Below are positions 1-13,145 of a stretch of DNA of 64,000 nt, piece after piece. The notes beneath the pieces were generated by a model. It was not told the DNA's origin. It was given only the letters and a program-made list of their open reading frames with translations, and searched no databases. The stretch's first letter is position 1; each line of letters begins with the position of its first letter. The stretch is taken from assembly GCA_965153355.1 (NCBI GenBank), contig OZ231126.1:42532001-42596000 (forward strand), in the 5' to 3' direction. This stretch comes from Flaccisagitta enflata (taxonomy: Eukaryota > Chaetognatha > Sagittoidea > Aphragmophora). A program made the position numbers and the translations under genes.

Positions 1-599
1 CCGAGAGCTTGCGTGGAATATTGATGCGGTAAACATAATTTGCAACCGATAGGCAGCTCAAGATATTGCTATATGCTGTATATGCTATACGCTGTATGCC
101 GTCTCTACTGAATGACACTATGATAAAATGATATTTTCTTGAAACAATCATGTAAACGCAAACTATCAAACAGATTTTCAGATATTCTAGATGAGGGAAG
201 AATGTATTTCTGATGGATTTCAAGATTCTGCTTGAGGACTGATTGAAACTTTTCCTGTCTTATCTTGTCATTGTGATACAGTCCATCTTTGAATTTCGAT
301 TAAGATTCTCCCCCCCCCCCCTTGCATTTTTCCCAAAAATCACATGAAAAAATAAGTCATCCGAGGATCGCACATGGTCAGTGCAGAGAAAGCGGGCCCG
401 GAGCCGGAATGGAGCCGGAAGCGGTGGACGCGGTCATTTTGCAGGGACGCGGGCGCGGAGCCGATCAGATTTTTGTGTCATAGGGAAGACGCGGACGCGG
501 AGCCGTTGACAATCTCAAAACCAAGACGCGGACGCGGACGCGGTTTTTTTTCAACCGCGTCACCGCGGTTTTTTTACAAACGAGTCACCGCATTTTTTT

Positions 600-917
600 T
601 TTCCGAGATGTCACCGCGTTTTTTCTTTCTTTTTTTTTCTTTTTTTTTTCTTTCTGTTTATTTGATTGTTTGTTTGTTTGTTTGTTTGTTTATTTGTTCG
701 TTTGTTCATTCTTCCCAGTTTATTTCCAATTTCTTTCTTTGTTTCATGTTTCATTTCTTCTTTTCCCTTCTTCTCCCTTCTTTGTTTCTTAGATGGCTTC
801 TTCGTTGGTTTCTTTGTTTCTTTGTTTTTCTGTTTATTTCTTTGTTCCTTTGTTAATTACTTTCTTGTTTCTTTGTTTTTTGTTTCTTTGTATCCAGCTT
901 TCTCTCTTTGTTTTTTC

Positions 918-1007
<90 letters not shown>

Positions 1008-1040
1008 CTTTTTTCTTTTTATACTTTCTTCTTTCATAAC
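600..1040. repeat. Pyrimidine tract with (CTTT)n
   Basis: Poly-T/C rich sequence that becomes a regular CTTT tetranucleotide array from about 917 to 1006. Several overlapping reading frames of F, L and S residues are by-products of this composition and are not genes. Confidence 0.9.
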
Positions 1041-1103
1041 ACTTGCTTTTCCTCAAAAACGATCATTTGTCGAGAAGTTCGCACACCTCACTATTAAAAG
1101 TAA

Positions 1104-1380
1104 CAAGGCCGGATACACGGCAATCCAGTTGCGGACGGTTAGGCAGGAGCAGTTATGCAAAAACCGGAAAAACAAATTTTCGAGCTTGATAGAGAGCCCA
1201 CTAAGGTAAAGAACCCAACAAATGATATAAACAAGGCTGGATACACGGCAAGACAGTCACGGATGGTTGGACAGGAGCAGTAATGCAAAAACGGCCTGAA
1301 ATTCAAAAATGTGATTGACCGATGGACTGACGGACCACTGACTTACCGACCGACACAGGTGTAGTCGCGTGTCCGCAACT
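1104..1380 (-). repeat. Pearl-like repeat type A, two copies in tandem
   Basis: A truncated copy (1104-~1200) is followed by a fuller one (1232-1380). Both begin CAAGGC(C/T)GGATACACGG. The second ends in GTCGCGTGTCCGCAACT after a run of GACC/GACG-type tetranucleotides, the signature of the A family. Confidence 0.75.
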
Positions 1381-1420
1381 AATAAGAACACTTCATAAAT
1401 GAACAGCAAAAAGTGCAAAA

Positions 1421-1531
<111 letters not shown>

Positions 1532-1676
1532 CCATCACAAGAGTTCGTTTAAGATATCAACTTAGAAAACCTACAAACTAACAAGACAATTTTTTCTTGC
1601 TTTGTTTTTTTTTCTTCTCTTTGGTCGAGTCTTGTTCGTTTCTTCTTTAATACGTTTTCTTTCTATTTTCTTTTTA

Positions 1677-1881
1677 AGTCGCGTGCACGCGACTCTACAC
1701 CCCGCTTTGTCCGTCCGTCGGTCGGTCAGTCTGTCGGTCCATCACACTTTTACTTTTCTTATCAATTTTATATCTTTATGTCACTTAAAGTCATTTAAGA
1801 GTATACTGAGTCATTCTAAGTCATTCTAAGGCATTCTAAGTCAATATGTAAGTCTCGCACACGACTTATAGGTTTTGGCTT
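1677..1881 (+). repeat. Pearl-like repeat type B
   Basis: Starts with the palindromic head AGTCGCGTGCACGCGACT. A GTCC/GTCG tract, a short AAGTCATTCT minisatellite and the tail CACGACTTATAGG follow. The usual GGCCTTG terminus is degraded. Confidence 0.75.
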
Positions 1882-2037
1882 CTTTTTTTTCTCTTTTTCT
1901 CTCTTTTCTTTCTTATTCCTTTTTTTTTTCTTTTTCGGTCTTTCTTCCGTCTTTTTCTCTCACTTTTTTTTTTTCTTCTTATTTCTGTCATCTGGTTTTA
2001 TTTTGAGTCAATTTTTTGTTGTTTTTGGGAATTATTG

Positions 2038-2878
2038 GTTGCTTTTAATCATTTTTGGTCATTTTTGGTCATTTTTGGTCATTTGGTCATTTTGGTCATT
2101 TTGGTTATTTTTGGTCATTTTTGGTCAATTTTGCTCATTTTTGATCAATTTTGATCAATTTTGATCAATTTTGATCATTTTTAATCATTTTTGGTCATTT
2201 TTGGTCATTTTTTGTCATTTTTGTCATTTTGGTCATTTTGGTCGTTTTGGTCATTTTTGGTCATTTTTGATCACTTTTGATTATTTTTGGTCATTTTTGG
2301 TCATTTTTGGTCATTTTTGGTCATTTTGGTCATTTTGGTCATTTTTGGTCATTTTTGGTCATTTTTGGTCATTTTTGGTCATTTTTGGTCATTTTGGTCA
2401 TTCTCGGTCATTTTGGTCATTTTTGGTCATTTTTGGTCATTTTTGGTCATTTTTGGTCATTTTTGGTCATTTTTGGTCATTTTTGGTCATTTTGGTCATT
2501 TTGGTCATCTTTGGTCATTTTTGGTCATTTTGGTCATTTTGGTCATTTTGGTCATTTTGGTCATTTTGGTCATTTTGGTCATTTGGTCATTTTTTGGTCA
2601 TTTTGGTCATTTTGGTCATTTTGATCATTTTTGGTCGTTTTTGGTCATTTTTGATCATTTTTGATCATTTTTGATCATTTTTGGTCATTTTTGGTCATTT
2701 TGGTCATTTTGGTCATTTTGGCCATTTTTGGTCATTTTGGTCATTTTGGTCATCTTTGGTCATTTAGGTCATTTTTAGTCATTTTTGGTCATTTTGGTCA
2801 TTTTGGTCATATTTGGTCATTTTTGATCATTTTTGGTCATTTTTGGTCATTTTTGGTCATTTTGGACATTTTTGGTTA
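2038..2878. repeat. Minisatellite, unit about TTTTTGGTCA
   Basis: About 85 units of 9-10 bp (TTTTTGGTCA/TTTTGGTCA) with scattered substitutions. Mixed 9- and 10-bp units keep long W/S/F/H frames open in all registers, so these frames are not proteins. Confidence 0.95.
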
Positions 2879-3790
2879 AAGTCTGCTGGTTAAAGTCTGC
2901 TGGTTGAAGTCTGCTGGTTAAAGTCTGATGGTTAAAGTCTGCAAGAGTCTGCTGGTTAAAGTCTGCTGGGTAAAGTCTGATGGTTAAAGTCTGATGGTTT
3001 AAATCTGCTGGTTTAAATCTGCTGGTTTAAGTCTGCTGGTTGAAATCTTATGGGTTAAGTCTGCTGGTTTAAGTCTGCTGGTTTGAATCTGCTGGTTTAA
3101 GTCTGCTGGTTTAAGTCTGCTGGTTTAAATTTAATGGTTTAAGTCTGCTGGTCTAATGGTTTAAGTCTGCTGGTTTTAGTCTGCTGGTTAAAATGATATT
3201 AAAGATGAGTATGGTTTAATTCTGGTTTAAGTCTGGTTTAAGTCTGGTTTAAGTCTGGTTTAAGTCTGGTTTAAGAATGGTTTAAGTCTGGTTAAAGTCT
3301 GGTTTACGTCTGGTTTACATCTGGTTTACGTCTGGATTAAGTCTGGATTAAGTCTGGTTTAAGACTGGTTCATGTCTGATTTATGTCTGGTTTAGGTCTG
3401 GGTTAGGTCTGGTTTAGGTGTGGTCTATGTCTGGTTTTTGTCTGGTTTACGTTTGATTTAGGTCTGGTTTAGGTCTGGTTTTGGTCTGGTTTTGGTCTGG
3501 TTTTGGTCTGGTTTGATTCTGGTTTGAGTCTGGTTTGATTCTGGTTTGAGCCTGGTTTGAGCCTGATTTGAGCCTGGTTTTGGTCTTGTTTAAGTCTGGT
3601 TTGAGTCTGGTTTGAGTCTGGTTTGAGTCTGGTTTGAGTCTGGTTTGAGTCTGGCTTAAATCTGGTTTATGTCTGGTTTATGTCTGATTTAGGTCTGGTT
3701 TTGGTCTGGTTTAATTCTGGTTTGAGTCTCGTTTGAGTCTGGTTTGAGTCTGGTTTGAGTCTAGTTTGAGTCTTTTTGGGTTGCGTTTAA
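2879..3790. repeat. Minisatellite, units GTCTGCTGGTTTAA and GTCTGGTTTA
   Basis: The unit changes along the array, from a ~14-bp GTCTGCTGGTTAAA form to a ~11-bp GTCTGGTTTAA/GTCTGGTTTGA form. The two may descend from one unit by loss of CTG. It follows directly on the TTTTTGGTCA array, and a type-B tail (3846-3877) follows it, so both arrays may be an overgrown type-B core. Confidence 0.85.
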
Positions 3791-3845
3791 GTCTGATTTT
3801 CGATAAAAAGATACAATAAGGAATCAGGTCAGTTCAGTTATTTTT

Positions 3846-3877
3846 GTCCTGCACGCGACTTATAGGTGTTGGCCTTG
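3846..3877 (+). repeat. Isolated tail of a pearl-like type B repeat
   Basis: GCACGCGACTTATAGG followed by TGTTGGCCTTG, the standard type-B terminus, directly after the GTCTGGTTTA minisatellite. Confidence 0.7.
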
Positions 3878-3879
3878 TT

Positions 3880-4206
3880 TCTCTTTTTCTCTCTTTTCTT
3901 TCTTATTCCTTTTTTTTTCTTTTTCTTTCTTTCTTATGTTTCTTTTTCTCTCTTTTTCTTTTTTTTTTCCTTCTTCGGATTTCTGTTCTTTTTGTTTTTC
4001 AGTCTTTCTGTCTGCCTTTCTTTCCTTTGTTCGGTCTGCCCTTCTTGCTGTCTGGTTTTCTTTTGTTTTTTGTTTCTTTTATATTTTCTTTCTTCATTCT
4101 TCTGTTCCTTGTTTCTTATTTTCTTTATTTCCCTTCTTCTTTCTTTAGGTATTTTTTGTTTTGTGCTTGATTTTCTATGCTTTCTTTTTTACTTTCTTTC
4201 TTTCTC

Positions 4207-4250
<44 letters not shown>

Positions 4251-4314
4251 TTTTCTGTCTTTCTTCTGTCGTTCTTTCTGTCTCTTTCTGTCTTTCTTTC
4301 TTTCCTTCTGCCTT

Positions 4315-4349
<35 letters not shown>

Positions 4350-4352
4350 TTT

Positions 4353-4408
<56 letters not shown>

Positions 4409-4440
4409 TCCTTCTTTCTTTCTTTCTTTCTTACTTTTTT
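3880..4440. repeat. Pyrimidine tract with (CTTT)n and (CTGT)n
   Basis: CTTT arrays at about 4193-4250 and 4355-4435 flank a CTGT array at about 4319-4350, in a poly-pyrimidine background. Confidence 0.9.
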
Positions 4441-4450
4441 CCATGTTTAT

Positions 4451-4607
4451 AGTTACGGACACTCAACTCTATAGGAGACTTTGTCCGTCCGTCCATCCGT
4501 CCGTCCATCCGTTTGTCCGTTCGTTATGATCATGTTGAAAATTGGGAAAACGCGCATTTCCGCCCCTGCCTACCCGTCCGCAACTGCTGGGCGTGTATCC
4601 GACCTTG
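4451..4607 (+). repeat. Pearl-like repeat type A, degenerate
   Basis: Head AGTTACGGACACTCAACTC, a GTCC-rich core, and the tail CCCGTCCGCAACTG...GTGTATCCGACCTTG typical of type A. Confidence 0.65.
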
Positions 4608-5049
4608 TTATCCTTTCCTTCTTTACATATTCTTTTTGTATGCATTCCTTCAAGCTTTTTTTTTCTTCCTTTCTTTTCCTCTTTCTTTGTTTGTATATTT
4701 TTCTCTTTTTTTCTCTATTTCCTTCACTCGTCACCCATTTTTAAGTGCGTCATGTCCGCCGGTTGGTTGGTTGGTCTGTGGGTTGGTTGGTTGGTCACGC
4801 AAACGTTTGACGTTCGTTCTGACGTATCTTTTTATTTCTATCACCTTTCATGCCTTACCACATTCATTTTCATTTGTTCATTCATTCATTCATACATTCA
4901 TCAAAAACTTTCATTCACATATTCTTAATCCAGCGAGGCCCACTTATTAGCCTTCACTTGGCCTTGTTTTCTCTCTTTTTCTTTGTTTGTTTGTTCGTTC
5001 TGTGTTTGTTTGTATGTTTCTTTGTTTCCTTGTTCCCTTTTATCCTTGT

Positions 5050-5058
5050 TTGTTTGTT

Positions 5059-5102
<44 letters not shown>

Positions 5103-5130
5103 TCGTTCTTTCTTTCTTTCTTTTCTTTCA
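5050..5130. repeat. (CTTT)n microsatellite
   Basis: About 17 CTTT units inside the hAT-like element. Confidence 0.9.
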
Positions 5131-5408
5131 GGGAGTGAAATGGCCAGTTTGGGTATCAAGTAATCATTAATAAGTAATATCAAGTAAAGTAATATGAAAT
5201 ATTGACGCGGAGCCGGAAATGACGCGGACGCGGCAAAGAATTGTGGTGGCGGAGCCGGAGCCGGAGCTGAAATTTAAGGCAGCTAGGACGCGGAGCCAGA
5301 ACTGGTGGGCTGGGGGAATGGTGAGACGCGGAATGGAACGGAACCGGCACTGGAATTGGTGGATAAGGAGTGGTCGCGGCGTGATTTTTACCGCGCCCGC
5401 CTTCTCTG

Positions 5409-5707
5409 TGTCAGTGGTACCTGATGTCCTGCTTGGAGTGATCAGCTGAAGAAGTGGAGTGAGAGCAGGGCAGCGACCCCAATAGGCCTAGGTCCTGTAG
5501 GACACAGGGGTGAATTGTTGTTTTTCAATGGGAAGTTTGCATTATATCATTTTCCCATGTTATTCAATGGGAATTTGAGAATTGAGAAGCTTCAGGGGGG
5601 GTGGATGTATGGATGTAAGGACGGACAGACGGATTGACGGATGGACATAAGGAAATTCACCCCTGTGTCCTACAGGACATTGGCCCTTTAGCGCAGCTAC
5701 CCAAAAA
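5409..5707 (-). repeat. AGGCC-family stem-loop repeat (left-arm copy)
   Basis: Carries the family ends: GATGTCCTGCTTGGAGTGATCAG with its CCTGCT/AGCAGG stem, GTCCTGTAGGACACAGGGG, and the inverted CCCCTGTGTCCTACAGGAC near 5670. Its outer 30 bases lie at 355-383, cut off by the 5-kb hAT-like insertion. The site near 5570 is the empty target of the right arm's foldback element. Confidence 0.8.
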
Positions 5708-6024
5708 GCATGGTTTCCGTTTTCTTTTGAATTTTGATTTCTTTTTAATATTTTAGGACGTATTATTGTCTATTATTGGCCTATATGTCGTGTCACTGTG
5801 TCCATTCTTGCCCCCCCCCCTCCTTTATGCCATCTCCTCTAACGATGCTTTATCTTTTTTTTTTCATTCATTTGATCGTAAATTCTATACCATGTAAACT
5901 CCATAGATCATGATTTTGTTCTGGTCGGCTTTCGCCAACCAGAAGTCCATCATCAGTTCCAACTACGTGATTCATTACAAACAGAGTCAGCATCTGGTTG
6001 GGGCCAGTGGATGAGGTGTGAAGT

Positions 6025-6316
<292 letters not shown>

Positions 6317-6744
6317 ATGGATTCGTGTGTGTGTGTGCGTGTGCGTGTATGGATTCGTGTGTGTGAATTTTGTCTGCACCTATCATCCAAGCGCGAATTC
6401 TTACTCTTAATTCTAAACAACGTCGCCTGGCACGTCCGACAGTTGAATTCTTACTAATGTAGTGTAGTCCACCTTCGGCAAAAACAATAAAAAACACCAC
6501 CTCAGCAGCAATTCATGTCTTTTTCAACTTTTGTCATCGTTAATTCTTTCTTTTTTTCAACTCATTATGTGTGTCACTTCTTGTTTCCATCACCCTTCAA
6601 GGTCTGAACTACTTAAACTATTTTGTTTTTTTCTTTTTTCTTTGAAAGTTTTTTAATCAAATATTAATGACAATTTCTTCTAATCGCTTTTCTTTCCTTT
6701 GTCCGCAACTCTTTCTAAATTGGATTCAAGGCAACGAACCAAGG

Positions 6745-6984
6745 ATCAGATTATGATGGAAATGGAAGGAGATGGGGAAGGTGGATGATGGAGAAAAGGA
6801 GGAAGGGGGAAGTGAAAGGATCAGATGATGGCGGGAATGGAAGGAGATGGTGAAGGTGGATGATGGGGAAAAGGAGGAAGGGGGAAGGGAAAGGATCAGA
6901 TGATGGTGGAAATGGAAGGAGATGGTGAAGGTGGATGATGGAGAAAAGGAGGAAGGGGGAAGTGAAAGGATCAGATGATGGTGG
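6745..6984. repeat. 75-bp minisatellite, block 1
   Basis: About three units of the purine-rich 75-bp repeat (GGATCAGATGATGGTGGAAA..., GGAGATGGTGAAGGTGGATG). The period is a multiple of three, so both strands stay open without coding meaning. Confidence 0.9.
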
Positions 6985-8160
6985 AATTGGAAGACCATAC
7001 ACAAGCAATAGTAGATTTAAATAAAGTTCATTTGCAAATTGTTGTTTATTGATACTGTTGTGCACCTGCTATTAAGGCTTGCCCGCCTACAAGGTATATT
7101 AGTTGCTGTTCTTTAAAATTCTTTTTTAATTCTACATATTATTTTCTGCTTGGATATATGAAGAGACAAAAAATATCATCTGGGCTAGTGAGATTGTAGC
7201 AACTTTGACGCAAGTCAAAATATTTTACGATTTAATGAACTTAAAACTTTTTTATTTTGTATAGTGAATCTTTTACCTTTCAGTGAACTGTAATCAGGGC
7301 TTTTAAACCTACTGGTCAGTTGGTTGGCTGGTCTGTTGGTTGATTGGTCGGTCCATTTGCATTAATTTTTTTTTGCGTTCATGGGTGGTTTTTGCACCTG
7401 CCAAATTGCTTAAATTGCCTTTTTATCACTGCCCCTGCCAACCTGCATGCGACTTTGGTAGCCGTGTATACGGCCTTGTAAGGGCAGCTTAACTAAAAAG
7501 CATGAATTTGCATAGTCCTGTAGTGAAGTCCAACTGTACTGTATATTTGGAGTATAATATCAGCAAATAAAACATGTGTAAAAGGATGAGAATTGATTTG
7601 TGTATTGTTTTAAATGTGGCTTTAGACCTTATTTGTTCCCTTTCATCTTCATCCAGGGGTGTATATCATTGAGTCGCTTTTGATTTTTTGCCCCCTGGCA
7701 TTAATTTTCTTCCCTGCGACGCGTCGTGTCGCATTTTTATATCTATGATTTTCTTCCCCATATAGCAAAAAAACAATGTAGTTAAGGTTTAAATAGTGTT
7801 AAATTGTGTTTTATGATTTGGTACTGTTATATTTTCCCCAAAATTCCTTTTTTTCTTTTTTTTCCCCCTTTGATTCCCTTCCCCATCTCCAGACCCTTTG
7901 ATTTTTCCCCCTTCCCATGAGGGGAGGGGGAGGAACTCAATAATATACAGGCCTTTCTTTCTCTTCCCTCTTTTTTTTTAGAACTTAGGCCAATCACTGA
8001 TAAAAATTTTAGAAGTTAGACCACTTTTTCTGACAATATCTTAAGAAATAAAATCTTTCAAAATTGGCTGCAAAGCTAAAAAAATATTTTAGCTCTGGGG
8101 CCAATCTGTAAGGACAAAATTTTAGCTATTGGGCGCTTTAGCTGTGGGGAGATACACCCG
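6985..8160. repeat. 1.18-kb unit interrupting the 75-bp array, copy 1
   Basis: Non-repetitive block almost identical to 9768-10956, and its first ~130 bp recur at 13014-13145. It contains a type-A pearl-like relic (~7305-7478) and segments of no recognisable content. Its last part starts CAGGGGTGTATATC near 7655 and ends GATACACCCGTG, a possible short inverted end pair. It is absent from the right arm. Confidence 0.85.
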
Positions 8161-9767
8161 TGAAAGGATCAGATGATGGCCGGAATGGAAGGAGATAGTG
8201 GAGGTGGATGATGGAGAAAAGGAGGAAGGGGAAAGTGAAAGGATCAGATGATGGTGGAAATGGAAGGAGATGGTGAAGGTGGATGATTGAGAAAAGAAGG
8301 AAGGGGGAAGTGAAAGGATCAGATGATGGTGGAAATGGAAGGAGATGGTGAAGGTGGATGATGGAGAAAAGGAGGAAGGGGAAAGTGAAAGGATCAGATG
8401 ATGGTGGAAATGGAAGGAGATGGTGAAGGTGGATGATGGAGAAAAAGAGGAAGGGGGAAGTGAAAGGATCAGATGATGTTGGGAATGGAAGGAGATGGTG
8501 AAGGTGGATGTTGGAGAAAAAGAGGAAGGGGGAAGTGGAAGGATCAGATGATGGTGGAAATGGAAGGACATGGTGAAGGTGGATGACAGAGAAAAAGAGG
8601 AAGGGGGAAGTGGAAGGATCAGATGATTGTGGAAATGGTAGGAGAGGATGAAGGTGGATGTTGGAGAAAAAGAGGAAGGGGGAAGTGGAAGGATCAAATG
8701 ATGATGGGAATGGAAAGAGATGGTGAGGGTGGATGATGGAGAAAAGGAGGAAGGGGAAAGTGAAAGGATCAGATGATGGTGGAAATGGAAGGAGAGGGTG
8801 AAGGTGGATGTTGGAGAAAAAGAGGAAGGGGGAAGTGGAAGGATCAGATGATGTTGGAAATGGAAGGAGATGGTGAAGGTGGATGATGGAGAAAAGGAGG
8901 AAGGGGAAAGTGAAAGGATCAGATGATGGTGGAAATGGAAGGAGAGGGTGAAGGTGGATGTTGGAGAAAAAGAGGAAGGGGGAAGTGGAAGGATCAGATG
9001 ATGTTGGAAATGGAAGGAGATGGTGAAGGTGGATGATGGAGAAAAGGAGGAAGGGGAATGTGAAAGGATCAGATGATGATGATGGAAATGGAACGAGATA
9101 GTGAAAGTGGAAGATGGAGAGCAGGAGGAAGGGGAAAGTGAAAACTGAAAAGATGAGATGATGTTGGAAATGGAAGGAGATGGTGAAGGTGGATGATGGA
9201 GAAAAGGAGGAAGGGGAATGTGAAAGGATCAGATGATGGTGGAAATGGAAAGAGATGGTGAAGGTGGATGATGGAGAAAAAGAAAGAGGGGGAAGTGGAA
9301 GGATCAGATGATGGTGGAAATGGAAGGAGATGGTGAAGGTGGATGATGGAGAAAAGGAGGAAGGGGGGAGTGGAAGGATTGGATGATGGTGGAAATGGAA
9401 GGAGATGGTGAAGGTGGATGATGGAGAAAAGGAGGAAGGGGGGAGTGGAAGGATTGGATGATGGTGGAAATGGAAGGAGATGGTGGAAGTGGAAGATGGA
9501 GAAAAGGAGGAAGGGGGGAGTGGAAGGATCAGATGATAGTGAAAATGGAAGGAGATGGTGAAGGTGGATGATGGAGAAAAGGAGGAAGGGGGAAGTGAAA
9601 GGATCAGATGATGGCTGGAATGGAAGGAGATGGTGAAGGTGGATGATGGGGAAAAGGAGGAAGGGGGAAGTGAAAGGATCAGATGAAGGTGGAAATGGAA
9701 GGAGATGGTGAAGGTGGATGATGGAGAAAAAGAGGAAGGGGGAAGTGAAAGGATCAGATGATGGTGG
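8161..9767. repeat. 75-bp minisatellite, block 2
   Basis: About 21 units. On the minus strand it reads as a 549-residue frame of a 25-residue H/F/S/P repeat. This is an accident of the period. Confidence 0.93.
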
Positions 9768-10956
9768 AATTGGAAGACCATACACAAGCAATAGTAGATT
9801 TAAATAGAGTTCGTTTGCAAATTATTGTTTATTGATACATATGTGAACTGTTGTGCACCTGCTATTAAGGCTTGCCCGCCTACAAGGTATATTAGTTGCT
9901 GTTCTTTAAAATTCTTTTTTAATTCTACATATTATTTTCTGCTTGGATATATGAAGAGACAAAAAATATCATCTGGGCTAGTGAGATTGTAGCAACTTTG
10001 ACGCACGTCAAAATATTTTACGATTTAATGAACTTAAAACTTTTTTATTTTTTATAGTGAATCTTTTACCTTTCAGTGAACTGTAATCAGGGCTTTTAAA
10101 CCTATTGGTCAGTTGGTTGGCTGGTCTGTTGGTTGATTGGTCGGTCCATTTGCATTAATTTTTTTTTGCGTTTATGGGTGGTTTTTGCACCTGCCAAATT
10201 GCTTAAATTGCCTTTTTATCACTGCCCCTGCCAACCTGCATGCGACTTTGGCAGCCGTGTATACGGCCTTGTAAGGGCAGCTTAACTAAAAAGCATGAAT
10301 TTGCATAGTCCTGTGGTGAAGTCCAACTGTACTGTATATTTGGAGTATAATATCAGCAAATAAAACATGTGTAAAAGGATGAGAATTGATTTGTGTATTG
10401 TTTTAAATCTGGCTTTAAACCTTATTTGTTCCCTTTTATCTTTATCCAGGGGTGTATATCATTGAGTCGCTTTTGATTTTTTGCCCCCTGGCAATAATTT
10501 TCTTCCCTGCGACGCGTCGTGTCGCATTTTTATATCTATGATTTTCTTCCCCATATAGCAAAAAAACAATGTAGTTAAGGTTTAAATAGTGTTAAATTGT
10601 GTTTTATGATTTGGTGTGCTGTTATATTTTCCCCAAAATTCCTTTTTTTCTTTTTTTTCCCCTTTGATTCCCTTTCCCATCTCCAGACCCTTTGATTTTT
10701 CCCCCTTCCCATGAGGGGAGGGGGGGTACTCAATAATATACAGGCCTTTCTTTCTCTTCCCTCTTTTTTTTTTTAGAACTTAGGCCAATCACTGATAAAA
10801 ATTTTAGAAGTTAGACCACTTTTTCTGACAATATCTTTAGACATAAAATCTTTCAAAATTGGCTGCAAAGCTAAAGAAATATTTTAGCTCTGGGGCCAAT
10901 CTGTAAGGAAAAAATTTTAGCTATTGGGCGCTTTAGCTGTGGGTAGATACACCCGT
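9768..10956. repeat. 1.18-kb unit interrupting the 75-bp array, copy 2
   Basis: Direct copy of 6985-8160 with a low percentage of differences. A composite of array plus unit (~2.8-3.2 kb) has therefore been tandemly duplicated. It includes a second type-A relic (~10095-10271). Confidence 0.9.
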
Positions 10957-13013
10957 GAAAGGATCAGATGATGGCCGGAATGGAAGGAGATAGTGGAGGT
11001 GGATGATGGAGAAAAGGAGGAAGGGGAAAGTGAAAGGATCAGATGATGGTGGAAATGGAAGGAGATGGGGAAGGTGGATGATTGAGAAAAGAAGGAAGGG
11101 GGAAGTGAAAGGATCAGATGATGGTGGAAATGGAAGGAGATGGTGAAGGTGGATGATGGAGAAAAGGAGGAAGGGGGAAGTGAAAGGATCGGATGATGTT
11201 GGAAATGGAAGGAGATGGTGAAGGTAGATGATGGAGAAAAGGAGGAAGGGGAAAGAGGAAGGGGAAAGTGAAAGGATCAGATGATGGTGGAAATGGAAGG
11301 AGATGGTGAAGGTGGATGATGGAGAAAAAGAGGAAGGGGGAAGTGAAAGGATCAGATGATGTTGGAAATGGAAGGAGATGGTGAAGGTGGATGTTGGAGA
11401 AAAAGAGGAAGGGGCAAGTGGAAGGATCAGATGATTGTGGAAATGGAAGGAGAGGATGAAGGTGGATGTTGGAGAAAAAGAGGAAGAGGGAAGTGAAAGG
11501 ATCAGATGATGTTGGAAATGGAAGGAGATGGTGAAGGTGGATGTTGGAGAAAAAGAGGAAGGGGGAAGTGGAAGGATCAGATGATGGTGGAAATGAAAGG
11601 ACATGGTGAAGGTGGATGACGGAGAAAAAGAGGAAGGGGCAAGTGGAAGGATCAGATGATTGTGGAAATGGAAGGAGAGGATGAAGGTGGATGTTGGAGA
11701 AAAAGAGGAAGAGGGAAGTGAAAGGATCAGATGATGTTGGAAATGGAAGGAGATGGTGAAGGTGGATGTTGGAGAAAAAGAGGAAGGGGGAAGTGGAAGG
11801 ATCAGATGATGGTGGAAATGGAAGGAGAGGGTGAAGGTGGATGTTGGAGAAAAAGAGGAAGGGGGAAGTGAAAGGATCAGATGATGGTGGAAATGGAAGG
11901 AGATGGTGAAGGTGGATGTTGGAGAAAAAGAGGAAGGGGGAAGTGGAAGGATCAGATGATGTTGGACATGGAAGGAGATGGTGAAGGTGGATGATGGAGA
12001 AAAGGAGGAAGGGGAAAGTGAAAGGATCAGATGATGGTGGAAATGGAAGGAGAGGGTGAAGGTGGATGTTGGAGAAAAAGAGGAAGGGGGAAGTGGAAGG
12101 ATCAGATGATGTTGGACATGGAAGGAGATGGTGAAGGTGGATGATGGAGAAAAGGAGGAAGGGATAATGAAAGTTGGATGATAGGTGGAAATGGAAAGAG
12201 ATGGTGAAGGTGGATGATGGAGAAAAAGAAAGAGGGGGAAGTGGAAGGATCAGATGATGGTGGAAATGGAAGGAGATGGTGAAGGTGGATGATGGAGAAA
12301 AGGAGGAAGGGGGGAGTGGAAGGATCAGATGATGTTGGAAATGGAAGGAGATGGTGAAGGTGGATGATGGAGAAAAGGAGGAAGGGGAAAGTGAAAGGAT
12401 CAGATGATGGTGGAAATGGAAGGAGATGGTGAAGGTGGATGTTGGAGAAAAAGAGGAAGGGGGAAGTGGAAGGATCAGATGATGGTGGAAATGGAAGGAG
12501 ATGGTGAAGGTGGATGATGGAGAAAAGGAGGAAGGGGGGAGTGGAAGGATTGGATGATGGTGGAAATGGAAGGAGATGGTGGAAGTGGAAGATGGAGGAA
12601 GGGAGGAAGGGTGAAGTGGAAGGATCGGATGATGTTGGAAATGGAAGGAGATGGTGAAGGTGGAAGTTGGAGAAAAGGAGGAGGGGGGAAGTGGAAGGAT
12701 CAGATGATGGTGAAAATGGAAGGAGATGGTGAAGGTGGATGATGGAGAAAAGGAGGAAGGGGGGAGTGGAAGGATTGGATGATGGTGGAAATGGAAGGAG
12801 ATGGTGGAAGTGGAAGATGGAGAAAGGGAGGAAGGGGGAAGTGGAAGGATCAGATGATAGTGGAAATGGAAGGAGATGGTGAAGGTGGAAGATGGAGAAA
12901 AGGAGGAAGGGGGAAGTGAAAGGATCAGATGATGGCTGGAAATGGAAGGAGATGGTGAAGGTGGATGATGGGGAAAAGGAGGAAGGGGGAAGTGAAAGGA
13001 TCAGATGATGGTG
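10957..13013. repeat. 75-bp minisatellite, block 3
   Basis: About 27 units of the same 75-bp repeat with higher-order patterns of variants. Confidence 0.93.
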
Positions 13014-13145
13014 GAATTGGAAGACCATACACAAGCAATAGTAGATTTAAATAAAGTTCATTTGCAAATTGTTGTTTATTGATACTGTTGTGCACCTGCT
13101 ATTAAGGCTTGCCCGCCTACAAGGTATATTAGTTGCTGTTCTTTA
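13014..13145. repeat. 1.18-kb unit, truncated third copy
   Basis: First ~130 bp of the unit, ending at TTGCTGTTCTTTA and running straight back into the 75-bp array. Confidence 0.85.

Noticed and set aside
8138-9787. 549-codon minus-strand reading frame of a 25-residue repeat
   Set aside because: It is exactly the 75-bp minisatellite read in frame. Other frames and the opposite strand are also long and open, and the frame has no start context or domain.
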